Shown here piece after piece: positions 10,800 through 21,460 of a stretch of 64,000 nucleotides of DNA. Position 1 is the stretch's first letter. The number at the start of each line of letters is the position of its first letter. The notes below the pieces were generated by a model. The model saw nothing but the letters and a program-made list of their open reading frames with translations, was not told the origin of the DNA and ran no database searches. Both the position numbers and the translations under genes were made by a program. This DNA comes from Saturnia japonica (lineage: Eukaryota > Arthropoda > Insecta > Lepidoptera > Saturniidae): the NCBI GenBank assembly GCA_033032175.1, contig CM065325.1, forward strand, positions 11,622,930 through 11,686,929, given 5' to 3'.

Positions 10800-11010
10800 C
10801 AATTTAAATCAAAATAATGGCAGCCATTGAGATCTTCAAACATAGTACTAACAAGATGGCGGCTCCCTTATTAAAACTGAGCAGGGAGTTCTTGTGGCAA
10901 CTAGAAATGCACGTTCTTTGTTATTACATATTTATTAATCCACTTTATCTGTGTACAATAAACAAACTAACTCACTTAAAATGCCGCAAAAATTACATAA
11001 TGTAAGACCA
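10800..11010 (+). repeat. Dispersed repeat R4, in duplication copy 1
   Basis: R4 core AACAAGATGGCGGCTCCCTT, then GGGAGTTCTTGTGGCAACTAG, a TTTATTAATCCACTTTATCT block and AAAATGCCGCAAAAATTACA. The same order occurs at 15775 and 19385 (+) and 53480 (-). Open frames of 62 and 66 codons span it and are duplicated with it, but related copies do not keep them open, so they are not genes. Confidence 0.75.
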
Positions 11011-12092
11011 AATTACTATTTAAGTTTTTATTATACACTTAAGGTTGCAAACAATCATACGACCCTCCTGATGGTAAGTGTCTACCGTAGCCTATGGAAG
11101 ATTGTAACGCCAGATATCACTAGGTATCACTTATTAGATTGCCGACTTTAAAACCCCTATCCAAAGGTTATTTAGCTGCGATCTTCTATAGACCGGAAGT
11201 TTGTCACCAGTCGGACTGCCCCAACTAGAATCTCCAAAAGCACTTCTCTGTACCATACCTCTCTTAAGTCAAATATTCATCAAATTAACTTAAATAGGTT
11301 ACTATTTAAATAGGCCAAATAGTCACAAAACCTATGAATTACTTGAACGAAACAAAAACCAATCCGGCATGAATAGGCGGCAATCTATGAACAAGTCGTG
11401 TCAGTATAGTAAAGGGACAAATGACCCAATTTCCTTGAGTGTGTCAGCCCTTAACTGCCTTCAGTGGGCCGTGAAGGGCCTCCGCCTCCAGCGGCGTTTA
11501 TACACCGTAAAAATATGACAGCTAAACTATGATGTAAATCGTTTAAGTTTTGTATTTATCTCTACAACTCAATTTTATTCCTTAAAAATCCAAAAACAAT
11601 GTGAAGAAAAGAATTAAGTTCAAATTTTAAAAATGTTCTACGAGTCCACCCTATTAGGTTGATGATAAATCTGTTCTTAATAACTTAGGGATGTAGCAGT
11701 TAATAATCGAACAAATAAACATTTCGTTTGACAAATAATAATCAATTATTGAAATCTTGTCACCTTTATACTTAAACGTCCATAGATTTCATATTAATTT
11801 ACGTTGTAATGTAAATATTTTGACAGAGATAAGCACTGGACGAAACGCGTGAACAGACTGAGCGTAGGTACAGGCGTCGGGGAAGACATACATGAAAAAT
11901 TCATGTATAAGTGGTAAGACAGGCGAGACCGTTGTTCTGTTCTAATACTTAAGACCCAGTTCAAATTTATACGTGAGAATTGTGGGCAATTTTATCATGT
12001 TACTGTGTTACATTGTGATAATTTATTATTTTTAGATTATATTTCATCTTACTATGTAATATATCTTTCGATTATTTAATTCTCAGTATAGT

Positions 12093-12242
12093 ATACCATG
12101 TCACTATACTAATTTCCGCGACCGATATTTCGCGGTAACAGCACCACGAGCTTGGAATTCGCTTCCTAACGACATCCAAATAGCTAACTCTCGGGATTCC
12201 TTCAAGCATTCGCTAAAGTTAGTTCTACTTGGAAGAGTTTAA
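12093..12242 (+). pseudogene. Non-LTR reverse transcriptase C-terminal relic (copy 2)
   Basis: The duplicate of 9552-9752. The motif FAVTAPRAWNSLPNDIQ is unchanged, but a 7-base insertion after GGAAGA brings in TAA at 12240-12242, so the frame ends earlier than in copy 1. The fragment is non-functional. Confidence 0.75.
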
Positions 12243-13348
12243 TATCTACTACATATTGCTTACTGAACATTATGGCCATCTGGCATGTCTAAACACACGA
12301 CAGTGTGTCAGCCAAGTTTGAAACGGGCGACACCAGCCATTGTGTGTATTTACATTAAAGATCTATGATTTACAAGAACCATTTCGAGCTACTTCCACCT
12401 TTATAAGTCAAATACCTACTATTAGACCTACACTCTTAAAATTTTGTATGTTGAATAAAACTCCCTTGAATACCAAGAATCTCAAATTCCATGAATAAAT
12501 GTGTTATAGTTGTTGAGTTATTACTTATTAGTGTCAGTAGCATTTTATCACTCATTGACTGCTTCACTCACTCATCAAAAACCTAGACCACTTCTAGGTG
12601 ACTCATAAACTTCAAATTTGGCATCAAAGGATACAAAAGAAAAATATAAAAAAATGAACAATTTTCAGCAAAACAATACCTACTGATCGGCGTTTACATC
12701 CGCCCCATGATCAATGACCAATGACGATGGCGTTGTGCAGCTTTTCGAAAAGCGATGATAGGTATACCAAAAAAATACGTAAATGTAATAAAAAACGACG
12801 CGACGCGACGGTAGTAATTTGCGGTAATTTCTTAATTTTATTTGTTTAAAGAACACCACCAGATAGCACGGTTTAATAAAATAAAAAACAATGCCGCCTG
12901 ATGTGGATATATATTTTTTAATTACTCTTCTAGTTCAAGAAATACTTGGAAACACTTTTTATATGTACTGGATAGTCTATCCAGTTTATGAATAAAAAAT
13001 AAAAAAAACCTATTCCGCTTTAAACTAACACCACGTCAATCAAGCCACGCCAATAACATCTTCAAGAAAAAAGCTTAGGTTTCGTAACTACACTGTTTAA
13101 TTCTGCGTCATACTTTATTCGTTCAACTTCATTAAATTTTCGGGAAGTTTGTGGCATTATTTTAAGGCACATAATGAATTATGTATATAACGGTTAGGTG
13201 TACAGAACCTGTAGTTTTGTCACGTTTCATATTAAACTTTGTTTAAGCGGTCGTTTAGATAATGAAGTAACTTTACTAACAATAGTTGTATAAACGCATT
13301 TATTTTATTCGAACCCGACATTAATAATCTTCCTTTACTTGATTACTA

Positions 13349-13560
13349 CAATTTAAATCAAAATAATGGCAGCCATTGAGATCTTCAAACATAGTACTAA
13401 CAAGATGGCGGCTCCCTTATTAAAACTGAGCAGGGAGTTCTTGTGGCAACTAGAAATGCACGTTCTTTGTTATTACATATTTATTAATCCACTTTATCTG
13501 TGTACAATAAACAAACTAACTCACTTAAAATGCCGCAAAAATTACATAATGTAAGACCAA
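13349..13560 (+). repeat. Dispersed repeat R4, in duplication copy 2
   Basis: Identical by eye to the copy at 10800-11010; present only because of the tandem duplication. Confidence 0.75.
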
Positions 13561-14339
13561 ATTACTATTTAAGTTTTTATTATACACTTAAGGTTGCAAA
13601 CAATCATACGACCCTCCTGATGGTAAGTGTCTACCGTAGCCTATGGAAGATTGTAACGCCAGATATCACTAGGTATCACTTATTAGATTGCCGACTTTAA
13701 AACCCCTATCCAAAGGTTATTTAGCTGCGATCTTCTATAGACCGGAAGTTTGTCACCAGTCGGACTGCCCCAACTAGAATCTCCAAAAGCACTTCTCTGT
13801 ACCATACCTCTCTTAAGTCAAATATTCATCAAATTAACTTAAATAGGTTACTATTTAAATAGGCCAAATAGTCACAAAACCTATGAATTACTTGAACGAA
13901 ACAAAAACCAATCCGGCATGAATAGGCGGCAATCTATGAACAAGTCGTGTCAGTATAGTAAAGGGACAAATGACCCAATTTCCTTGAGTGTGTCAGCCCT
14001 TAACTGCCTTCAGTGGGCCGTGAAGGGCCTCCGCCTCCAGCGGCGTTTATACACCGTAAAAATATGACAGCTAAACTATGATGTAAATCGTTTAAGTTTT
14101 GTATTTATCTCTACAACTCAATTTTATTCCTTAAAAATCCAAAAACAATGTGAAGAAAAGAATTAAGTTCAAATTTTAAAAATGTTCTACGAGTCCACCC
14201 TATTAGGTTGATGATAAATCTGTTCTTAATAACTTAGGGATGTAGCAGTTAATAATCGAACAAATAAACATTTCGTTTGACAAATAATAATCAATTATTG
14301 AAATCTTGTCACCTTTATACTTAAACGTCCATAGATTTC

Positions 14340-14710
14340 ATATTAATTTACGTTGTAATGTAAATATCAATACCCAATATGAATAACATTGTAACTTTAA
14401 TTACAATAAAATACAACTACTTACACGCTAAGCAAATACAAAATTTTTAAAAACATTATATTTGACTTTTGCATCCTTACTTTTAGGATAAATAGAACCA
14501 TTTCTTGAGTAAAATTATTAATATATTAATTTTTTTTTTAATTTGTCTAAATAGATATTATTTCATCAATAATTATTTGCTATTTACAAATATCGTGTCT
14601 AAAGAGTTTTAAAAATAAGTACCATCCAATTTACATTGAACTATAATGCCAAATAAAAGTCATGAATTAAAAGTTTTTGTAAATCGGATTTTTTTAACTA
14701 AAATATCTAA
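14340..14710 (+). repeat. Dispersed repeat R8, copy 1
   Basis: Similar to 59950-60560 in the same orientation. Shared blocks are AATATCAATACCCAATA/GAATAACATTGTAACTT and, further on, AAAAATAAGTACCATCCAATTTA. The right breakpoint of the tandem duplication (14365-14367) lies within the first block. No coding content. Confidence 0.65.
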
Positions 14711-15774
14711 TTATTAAAAAAATTACATAATAAATTAAAAAACAACATGATATGTCTCTTAGCCTAGTTTTTATGAATTTATCATAACATTATTTTTAAG
14801 AAGATTTTAAAAAAGTTAAATTTTTATGTCGGTGTTTGTAAAGTTTGTAATAAATCCTGTCATTTCCATATTTCAATGAATAAAATTTTAAATATGTACC
14901 CTAAGCTATAGTACCCTAACGAAGTAATTTTGATGTTTTTGACACTTTGTGTCAGAATATAATATACGAATTAGATCTTTACAACTCCCCTTCAACAAAT
15001 TACCTTGGCATAATTAAATTTTCTCACGCAAAAGGTTTCGAATTCAATCCGCGGGTGCCTCCTAAGGGTCGGATCACACGAGCTCTGAAGAATGGCGGCA
15101 ATCTTGCGGTAACTCCACCCGCCAACAGTGAGTGGGTCGGGCGCAAACTATCACTCAACGTATCTATATATAACAAAATGTACCCACGTGTTTACAGAGG
15201 AGCGTTTTCATTAAAACTTGCTTGGCTTCTACGATACACTATATCGCTTAAATTTTGCGTTTACTTCGAGTTTGCAGAATTGCTGTTTGTACGTTATTCA
15301 CAAACTATTCTATAACAGCAAAAATTATGTTTGCAAATATTAATTGAGAAAAACTATCCAATTTATATTTAAGTAACAAAGAAACATATATTTATTCCTA
15401 TCAAAATACATTTTGTGGTAATTCCACTTACCAGTTCATCTACATTCATACATGTAATTTTTCTTTATTTTCTGTTAAACATTCTATGTAAGGACACAAT
15501 TGATGAAAAATTGTATGTCCCGTTTAACAATTAAGTTAAAGTGCCTTTATCATAATTATTTAGTCCCTATAATAAATAGCATAATTATTATAATATACTA
15601 AATGTTTTTAGGAACCATAGAGTAATAAAGTCCGTTCGGTTAACGATTTTTTAATTCTGTGTTTACTACTTTAAACTTTCAAGCAGTTGTCTCAACTTCT
15701 TCTTTTTCCTAACGTGGCATCTAGTACTCTTTAATGAAGACAATTACTGCCATTATCAAGTGAATATAGTGTCG
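14711..15774. other. Unassigned stretch with an open frame of uncertain status
   Basis: A plus-strand frame of about 122 codons runs from 14947 to 15315 but starts only with TTG. Its central part (15040-15200) is GC-balanced, with CCTAAGGGTCGGATCACACG and GGCGGCAATCTTGCGG, and the ends are AT-rich. I recognise no domain, so I leave it unassigned. A copy of AGAGTAATAAAGTCCG (15619-15636) links it to 7633-7835. Confidence 0.35.
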
Positions 15775-16020
15775 CAGTATCCTAACAAGATGGTGGCTCC
15801 CTTGTTAGAACTTTCTAGGGAGTTTTTGAGGGATCCCAGAATGCATGCTTTCAGTTTATATTTATAATCCACTTCACTTATGCACAAAAACCAAACTATA
15901 ACACGCAAAACGCCACCAATATTACACAATATAGAGTCAAAAACCTAAGTAAATTAATTAAAAATAAAAACCACAATATGTCACTTCAAAATCCCGCCAA
16001 AAACTCGACCGTCTGAACAT
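15775..16020 (+). repeat. Dispersed repeat R4, copy 3
   Basis: Matches the R4 order: AACAAGATGGTGGCTCCCTT, AGGGAGTTTTTGAGGGATCC, TATAATCCACTTCACTTATG, then CGCAAAACGCCACCAATATT. In this copy the frame is broken relative to the duplicated copies, which supports a non-coding repeat. Confidence 0.75.
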
Positions 16021-16202
16021 CTATCGATGCATTAAAATAAATACAAGCATTTTCTCACGTCAGGATTTTAACTAAATACCAACATGATCATCGTAACATT
16101 TTCTCAAATCAAGACGGGGTCACCACTGTTCGCAATACAATGAGGAGACTGTGAAATTAAAGTCAATTTTGTGTTATTTTTTTGTCGCCTACAACTTAAG
16201 GC

Positions 16203-16277
16203 AAGAATGCACTAAGCAGAACTAAACTGCTGCGCAGCGCCGCTGTGCTGTAGTTCAGTTCTTCCTAGCGCAGTCTT
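16203..16277. repeat. 75-bp near-perfect palindrome
   Basis: The left arm AAGAATGCACTAAGCAGAAC continues to GCGCAGCG; the right arm is its reverse complement with about eight mismatches, and there is almost no loop. The RNA would fold into a hairpin of about 36 pairs. This could be a minimal foldback transposon or a small-RNA precursor. No target duplication is obvious. Confidence 0.7.
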
Positions 16278-16338
16278 ATCATTTAACTCGTAAAAATATC
16301 TGCGCTTAACGTTCGTTCTTTAGCATTTTTTTTTGCAG

Positions 16339-16411
16339 CCACTATATTTTCCTGGTGGGCCTTCTATTCGCCATCCTTACTGTTTTCCTCAATGAAATAT
16401 ATTCCTTATAA
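16339..16411 (+). other. Possible terminal exon with a membrane-like segment
   Basis: A pyrimidine run and TTTTTTTTGCAG precede 16339. One frame then reads HYIFLVGLLFAILTVFLNEI and stops at TAA 16409-16411, so the 23 residues would form a single hydrophobic helix. The signal is short and could be chance. No preceding exon was found. Confidence 0.2.
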
Positions 16412-16744
16412 AGATAAACATGTTTATACGTTAAAATTATTTATTTACTCCGGCAATCTCCCAAGCTTACACATCCCCCTTTAATATTAGTCTTAGTACC
16501 CCCCTAAGTTTCTCAAACCCCTCGCTTCTTACCCCCTGCATCTGGGGTCCGCGGCACACGCCTCAAAACTGGGGCCCTTTACCCTGTTTAAAACCGTGAG
16601 GAGGGTGGGATAAGGTAGTCAAACCACCCTTCGATTATTAGTTTGCTCCGCCAATATAATCTTAGCTTGACTTTTTGCAATATTAAGTTATTTTAAAAAT
16701 AAAATTTAGAGTCATGTTTGTTTAGTAGCTTGCCATGTAGGATT
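16412..16744. other. C-rich unassigned stretch
   Basis: Bases about 16480-16640 are pyrimidine-rich with several runs of four to six C and the block GGGGTCCGCGGCACACGCC. There is no open frame of note. It is perhaps part of an unknown element. Confidence 0.35.
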
Positions 16745-17090
16745 TTTCTATAAAATTGACGGTAGCCGTTTTTATAATAGCACGACAAATTGACGGTACG
16801 GTCCCCGCGATGCTAAGGACAGTACAATCCAAACACAACGGTGACCACCGAGAGATCGTAATCTAACGACGGTCGCCGCTGTCAAGTCGGCCTGTATTAA
16901 TTTAACTGGATATGCACAGGCTGATCCCGAAACGAGTCAAAATGACGTACTTTACACCATATGCATGGTGGTCACGACTCAGTCGGGTAAAACAGCCCTG
17001 CCACCCCGCTACATTTCCTCGGTCGTTATTCGGCAGGGTGCATCACGTGCAGGTGAGGTTGACTTGGGCGTGTCAGCTTAGAAGATTTAA
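16745..17090 (-). repeat. LINE-tail-related repeat R6, copy 1
   Basis: On the minus strand this ends with GGCGACC..CGATCTCTCGGTGGTC..GTCAATTTG, the same order as the 3' untranslated tail behind the reverse-transcriptase relic at 62095-62335. The part before the tail differs and matches 32495-32690 instead. I infer a SINE-like element that shares its 3' end with a CR1/jockey-like LINE. Confidence 0.6.
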
Positions 17091-17194
17091 CTGAACACCT
17101 TTACACCCCAATCAAAATCTGATGTTAAACCTTGAACGCTGCTTAGTAACATATTTTCAACTTGTGTATGGACACCGCGTCAATAGTCAATAGT

Positions 17195-17420
17195 CAAAAA
17201 ATTATCGTGATGAAATCATAGCATGGTGGTAGGGCTTTTTCTAATGCCCGCCTGGCTAGCTACCACCCTCAAGTTGAAAATATGTTGCCAAGTACGTAAA
17301 GGTGTGTTCCGGCAGCTGCACTTAAAAGCCTGTTCCCCCACCAGGCTTATCGTGTCATTATCTCGGGCCACATCGTCACTTATTATCAGGCCACCATGGC
17401 CATGACGATAAATCTATAAA
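17195..17420 (+). repeat. SINE-like repeat R5, copy 3
   Basis: Begins ATCGTGATGAAATCATAGCA, then GTGGTAGGGC with a matching GCCCGCCTGGCTAGCTACCACC that can pair with it, and ends CATCAGGCCACC-like. The order is familiar from lepidopteran short repeats and matches the body of 4918-5160. A 60-codon open frame inside is incidental. Confidence 0.65.
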
Positions 17421-17815
17421 CGATAAAAAAATATTTGAAATGCTATAGCACACCAACCTATGATTTCACCACGATAATTTTTTTCCACCCAAAGCTCGAT
17501 ACCAAAAGCATAAAAATCAATCAACTGCGTTTAAACCATCATACATTTTGAAGTTATAATGTACGTATGTATTATATGCAGACATAATTTGAATTTCCAA
17601 TTTCGAAGTCGATATTTAGCCATTTCTGTTATCGTTTTGCATAATTAGGGATTAAATAAGAAGATAATCAAATTGATTAGATGGTTCAAAACACACTATG
17701 TAGGTATATAATATTTAAAAAAAACTAACATTATCTTTAAAGCTGTTTATAAATAAATTGTACTTCAACACAACTATACTTTATGAATAACAATACAGAT
17801 TTTACAGGGTTCGAA

Positions 17816-18204
17816 AGTAATAATAATAATAATAATAAAGGTTTATTTAATTCCACACAAATAATATGACTAAAAACGAATTAGAAAATTAGAAACTATA
17901 AAAATATGACTAATTAAAAACTAACGCAAATTATTACATTTAAAAATATTATGCATATAATTATGTACTTTGTGTGGACCCCCTTCGGGTAAAAGCCTCC
18001 TCCAAGGACTTCCACTTTTCTCTGTCTGTAGCTGTATCTAGTCATCTTTGACCTGCCGTCGCCACTATCTCATCTGCCCATCTGACACAAGGCCGGCCTC
18101 TCGCTCTATTACCACATGGCCCAGTCCATTTTACAGATCTTAAAGCCCATCATATCTCGCCACGTGACCTGCCCACTTCCATTTTCTCTGTAGCGAAAGT
18201 ACAC
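17816..18204 (-). pseudogene. RTE-like non-LTR retrotransposon 3' fragment
   Basis: On the minus strand the reading is WKWAGHVARYDG, then RARGRPCVRWADEIVATAG, one stop (TGA in place of a codon after GQR), then REKWKSLEEAFTRRG and a stop. This is the C-terminal end of RTE-type reverse transcriptases (WKWAGH, GRPxxRWxDDI, W..LEEAF). After the stop there are about 130 bases of tail ending in a (TTA)n microsatellite (plus-strand TAA repeats at 17820-17838), the usual RTE 3' end. It is 5'-truncated at about 18204, directly before the hAT-like MITE at 18218. At least one frameshift lies near 18135. Confidence 0.8.
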
Positions 18205-18217
18205 CAGGTGTTAATAT

Positions 18218-18770
18218 TAGTGATGTGCTAGATTCTTAAACACGTGGATCAGCCGATACAGACACGATTCTGATAATTGCTAGCTGGATCCGCGGATACG
18301 GATAGGAGCCGCAACATTCGTATATCATTTGTTCGCAGTAGGTGCCTGTGACCTTGCACTGAAACTTAGCGAACCCTTTGCGTAAGTGAATTTATAAGAG
18401 ATGTTTAACCTCACATTGTGCGCGCGATCTGTTTATATTTTAATGTGACTAAGGACAGCGTAAGGTACTACGTCTGTTTTTTTGCTGAATTTCATGTTAA
18501 TTACGAGTATGATTTTTAATATTTTCTTTATATATAGGCGTGTTTTAGTATAGTAATATTTTACTATGTATTTAAAAACTTATTCTAAGTTGGAGACATT
18601 TAAAATCAATCAAATGAACTCAAATTTTTTCATTGTTACTTTTCAAAATTTCATACAAGCAATGAATGTAAAGATCCGTACAAGATTCGCAAAAAAATTA
18701 CGGATACGAATGCGGATCTTTTCCCCTCAAATATCCGAGGATACGGATACGGATATCCGGCACATCCCTT
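18218..18770. mobile_element. hAT-like MITE, 553 bp
   Basis: Ends TAGTGATGTGC and GCACATCCCTT are inverted copies with few mismatches and fit the TAGNG-type termini of hAT elements. The flanks GTTAATAT (18210-18217) and GTTCATAT (18771-18778) agree at 7 of 8 positions, the 8-bp target duplication expected for hAT. Inside, sub-terminal runs of GGATACGGATAC occur at both ends in inverted orientation. No transposase is encoded; a 96-codon frame crossing its right end is incidental. Confidence 0.75.
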
Positions 18771-18778
18771 GTTCATAT

Positions 18779-19384
18779 ATAGTTGTAGGCGAACCGCCAT
18801 GTCTGTCTCTTTACGCAGTAAGTTGGCATTTAGTTCCGAAGTACATAACTAACTAGCTCTCGGGCGGCCATACAAGCTATTATATTCTCACTTCGCGGTT
18901 AACGTATAGCCAACTATTACTTTCAAACTTTCCCTAAAGCTGAGAATACATTGTTCTATATTTATTCACGTTTTATTTAATGGCAACTGTATTCATCCAC
19001 AATTCTTCCAATGCCATGTGAATACAATATTTTTCTTATAATAAAAACATCAACAAGATTTACTTTCTAACAAATTATAAGATTATCGACAAAAAAATAC
19101 TCTAAACAAATGCATTCATAATTATAGGAGTTTATGACATGATTACACATGATAAGCAGTTAAAATAATGAATTTAAAAAGAGCACGAATGAATTTGGAA
19201 ATGTAATAAGAGAAAACAAGTAAACTTTAGCAAATTAAACTTCAACAAATTAAAAATCAGTATATTCAACTTACAGAGACAAATGGATTTATATTTTGCA
19301 AGGCTATTAGCGAAAATGTCTAGATCTGACTTTTTACACTCAGCATTATAACGTAAACGAATTAAATCTTCAAACATAATTCTA
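18779..19384. other. Unassigned AT-rich stretch
   Basis: No gene or repeat match. A 67-codon minus-strand frame at 19174-19377 is AT-driven with no domain. Confidence 0.4.
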
Positions 19385-19560
19385 AAAAGATAGCCCTTGT
19401 TAAACTGTCCAAGGAGTTTTTGACAACTTAAAAATGCATGTTCCTAATTATTATTTATTCACTTAACTTGATCACAAAACCAAAGTGTATCACGTAAAAT
19501 GCCACCCAAATTACACATTATGGGGCAAAAGAACATAATATAGTATACTCTCGTGATCAG
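19385..19560 (+). repeat. Dispersed repeat R4, copy 4
   Basis: Degenerate R4: AAAGATAGCCCTTGTTAAAC, AAGGAGTTTTTGACAACTTA, AAAATGCATGTTCC, then AAAATGCCACCCAAATTACA. The order is the same as in the other copies. Confidence 0.65.
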
Positions 19561-19784
19561 CGTGATTGTGGTCACTTCATTTATTAACTGATTTACATTT
19601 GAAAAAATGAAACAATGCAGAGAATATTGTACTTCTTATCATAAAATATAGTTATTTAATAAAACATTCTACGAGGAACCTTTACACGGTTTTATGTAAA
19701 AGGTCCTTGACCTTGTAGCAGATATTACGATAAATACTAAAAATACCCGTCATGTTGAAATGTAGAGAAATATATATTGATAAA

Positions 19785-19955
19785 CATCTAGGCGACCGAG
19801 CTGTGCTCGGTGTCATATAAATACCAACTATCTATGTAAATGTAAAACATTATTTAAACACAAAATTTTATCCAAATCGTTAGAGCCGTTTGTATCCAAA
19901 TCGTTAGAGCCGTTTGTACATTTTAGACGTGTATATATACAAAAATTGCTTAATT
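19785..19955 (+). repeat. SINE-like repeat R2, copy 1
   Basis: Begins CTAGGCGACCGAGCTGTGCT with a short self-complementary GACCGAGC..GCTCGGT, and later has CACAAAATTTTATCCAAATC. The block ATCCAAATCGTTAGAGCCGT plus TTGT (24 bp) is perfectly doubled at 19870-19917. Also present at 33305 (+) and 41875 (-). Confidence 0.75.
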
Positions 19956-20264
19956 AATCATATTAGATAGATATTTATACTGTCGTATATTTATATACTT
20001 TAAAATGGAATTAATTTGCTCACTTTAAATAAAATAATTTTTAATAAAGTATTTAATAGGGCTTCCTGAATTGTATAAAATAAATAGAAACAAAAACAAT
20101 AAAAATTTACTGAACGTTATTTCCGTCTGAACAAAAATCTGAGTTACACTCACTAAGAAGTGTTACTCAAAAAATCGAAATACATAAAATAAAATATATA
20201 CATCTTAATATTAAAACCGTTCTTGTTTGTGTTTTTAAACTTAATTAGGCGTGTGCGGTTTATG
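19956..20264. other. Unassigned AT-rich stretch
   Basis: Nothing supported. Confidence 0.4.
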
Positions 20265-20561
20265 TTACAAAAGTTCTAAAACCGAAACATTTACCTGTAC
20301 ACACTTTAATTTAAAGTTGTAAAGAGGTAACTCATCAAGTAACTGAGAAGGACAAAGAGCGGTCCGAGTGCGAAATTTAAATCCTACCCGCAACTGCGGA
20401 ATAGAACGGACCTTAGAAACAAACAAATCGTCCCTAGCCCCCCGCCTCACACCCGCATCGCCATCGGGGGGCCCAACACGAATGGCCGCCTTATACGACC
20501 ACATCTTACAGGCCCCAATTCCTACTTCCTTTCCATTACACAGCGAGCGCTGACTAAACAT
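20265..20561 (-). other. GC-richer island with a 98-codon open frame
   Basis: Composition departs from the AT-rich surroundings, and a minus-strand frame of 98 codons starts at ATG 20561. It contains no motif I recognise. A possible donor CCT|GTAAGAT (about 20511) lies within it, so it could be a first exon, part of an unknown element, or chance. Confidence 0.25.
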
Positions 20562-21115
20562 AATCGCCGAACTTCCTTACGACTCTACCCTTCCGCTAGT
20601 CGACTCTAAGACCTTACAAACAAAATTGAACCTTACTACACACTAAACAAGTCTTATCATTTGTTTCACCATCTCTAACTCAACTATCAGTACTGTTTAT
20701 TCAAGTATAAACTAAAATGTTATAAGCAAAAAGTCGAAACTCGTTTGTTCGATTGTAAATTTTCCAATTTTCCTCGAACGACCGCTGAAGCACCCGAGTT
20801 AAGAACATCACCGGACAAGTTGCGCTGTTAGCTGCTAACGTTTGAATAGTTTTCGTTGTCGAAACTTGTTCGCTCGGTTGTTACGGGTGTTTCTTAAACA
20901 AAAGACGGGGAGGGAGCGGGGGTCATGATGAATGATACAATTTTAATGCCCGGGTCGGTTGTGTATAGTTTTATGATCTTAGTTAGATTGCGACGTAAAT
21001 TTATATAATTATGCATGTTCCGCCAGTAGCGTTTTTTTTTTCATATTATAATGCATATGACACTATCTATTTTTTTTTCTCTATTATAATCTTCACAATT
21101 TCATTTTAAGAGAGG
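20562..21115. other. Unassigned stretch
   Basis: Bases 20770-20930 are GC-balanced (GAACGACCGCTGAAGCACCC; GGGGAGGGAGCGGGGGTC); the rest is AT-rich. No exon is supported. Confidence 0.4.
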
Positions 21116-21460
21116 TGGAGTACTGGGAAATCTATTTGCTAATTTCTCTCTATTTGAAACTGCCATTGTTGAAATACCTCCACCCTACGGAAAATCGCAG
21201 CCAAGTAAATTTATGTAGTGTTCCTGCGGGAGTAGGTTTTCCAGAACTCATTGGAAAAGGTTGATTCAAGAAGAGTGGTAGGGCACAGATAAATCTCGGA
21301 CAATTCATTCCTTTCTATTTGGGGCAGCCGACTGTTGAAATACCCTCCACCCTACAGAATATCGCAACCAAATAACTTTGTGTTGTGTCTTTGCTGTGAG
21401 TAGGGTTTCCAGAACCCACCAGAGTTTGTAGAGTTAGGATTCAAGAAGAAAGGTAGAGTT
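21116..21460 (+). repeat. Two-copy tandem repeat, about 166-bp unit
   Basis: GTTGAAATACC at 21168 and at 21334 begin the matching halves. Both continue with CTCCACCCTAC, ATCGCA(G/A)CCAA, GAGTAGG(T/G)TTTCCAGAAC and GATTCAAGAAGA. The copies have diverged considerably, so this is an old local duplication or the end of a tandem-promoter element. Confidence 0.75.

Larger units (their letters stand above)
9272..11818 (+). repeat. Tandem segmental duplication, copy 1
   Basis: Direct duplication of about 2547 bases; copy 2 follows head to tail. Both ends and the junction share the microhomology TAT (9269-9271, 11816-11818, 14365-14367). Copy 1 holds a reverse-transcriptase C-terminal relic (9552-9752), a CG-rich ACGACGCGACGCGACGG (about 10249-10265) and an R4 repeat (about 10800-11010). 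It begins 16 bases upstream of the THAP start codon, so the gene's upstream region is duplicated but not the gene. Confidence 0.95.
11819..14367 (+). repeat. Tandem segmental duplication, copy 2
   Basis: About 2549 bases matching 9272-11818. From about 13239 to its end I see no difference and no indel (constant offset 2549). From about 11935 to 13238 there are roughly two dozen differences, including a 7-base insertion GTTTAAT at about 12237 and a divergent patch of about 40 bases near 11940-11970. It could be a real tandem duplication or a haplotype placed twice in an assembly. Confidence 0.95.

Noticed and set aside
10817..13700. Identical open frames of 62 and 66 codons in both duplication copies
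   Set aside because: They are identical only because the DNA was duplicated recently; the same repeat (R4) elsewhere does not keep the frames.
14947..15315. Protein-coding gene of 122 codons
   Set aside because: It has no ATG start at that end, no recognised domain, and half of it has AT-rich composition like its flanks.
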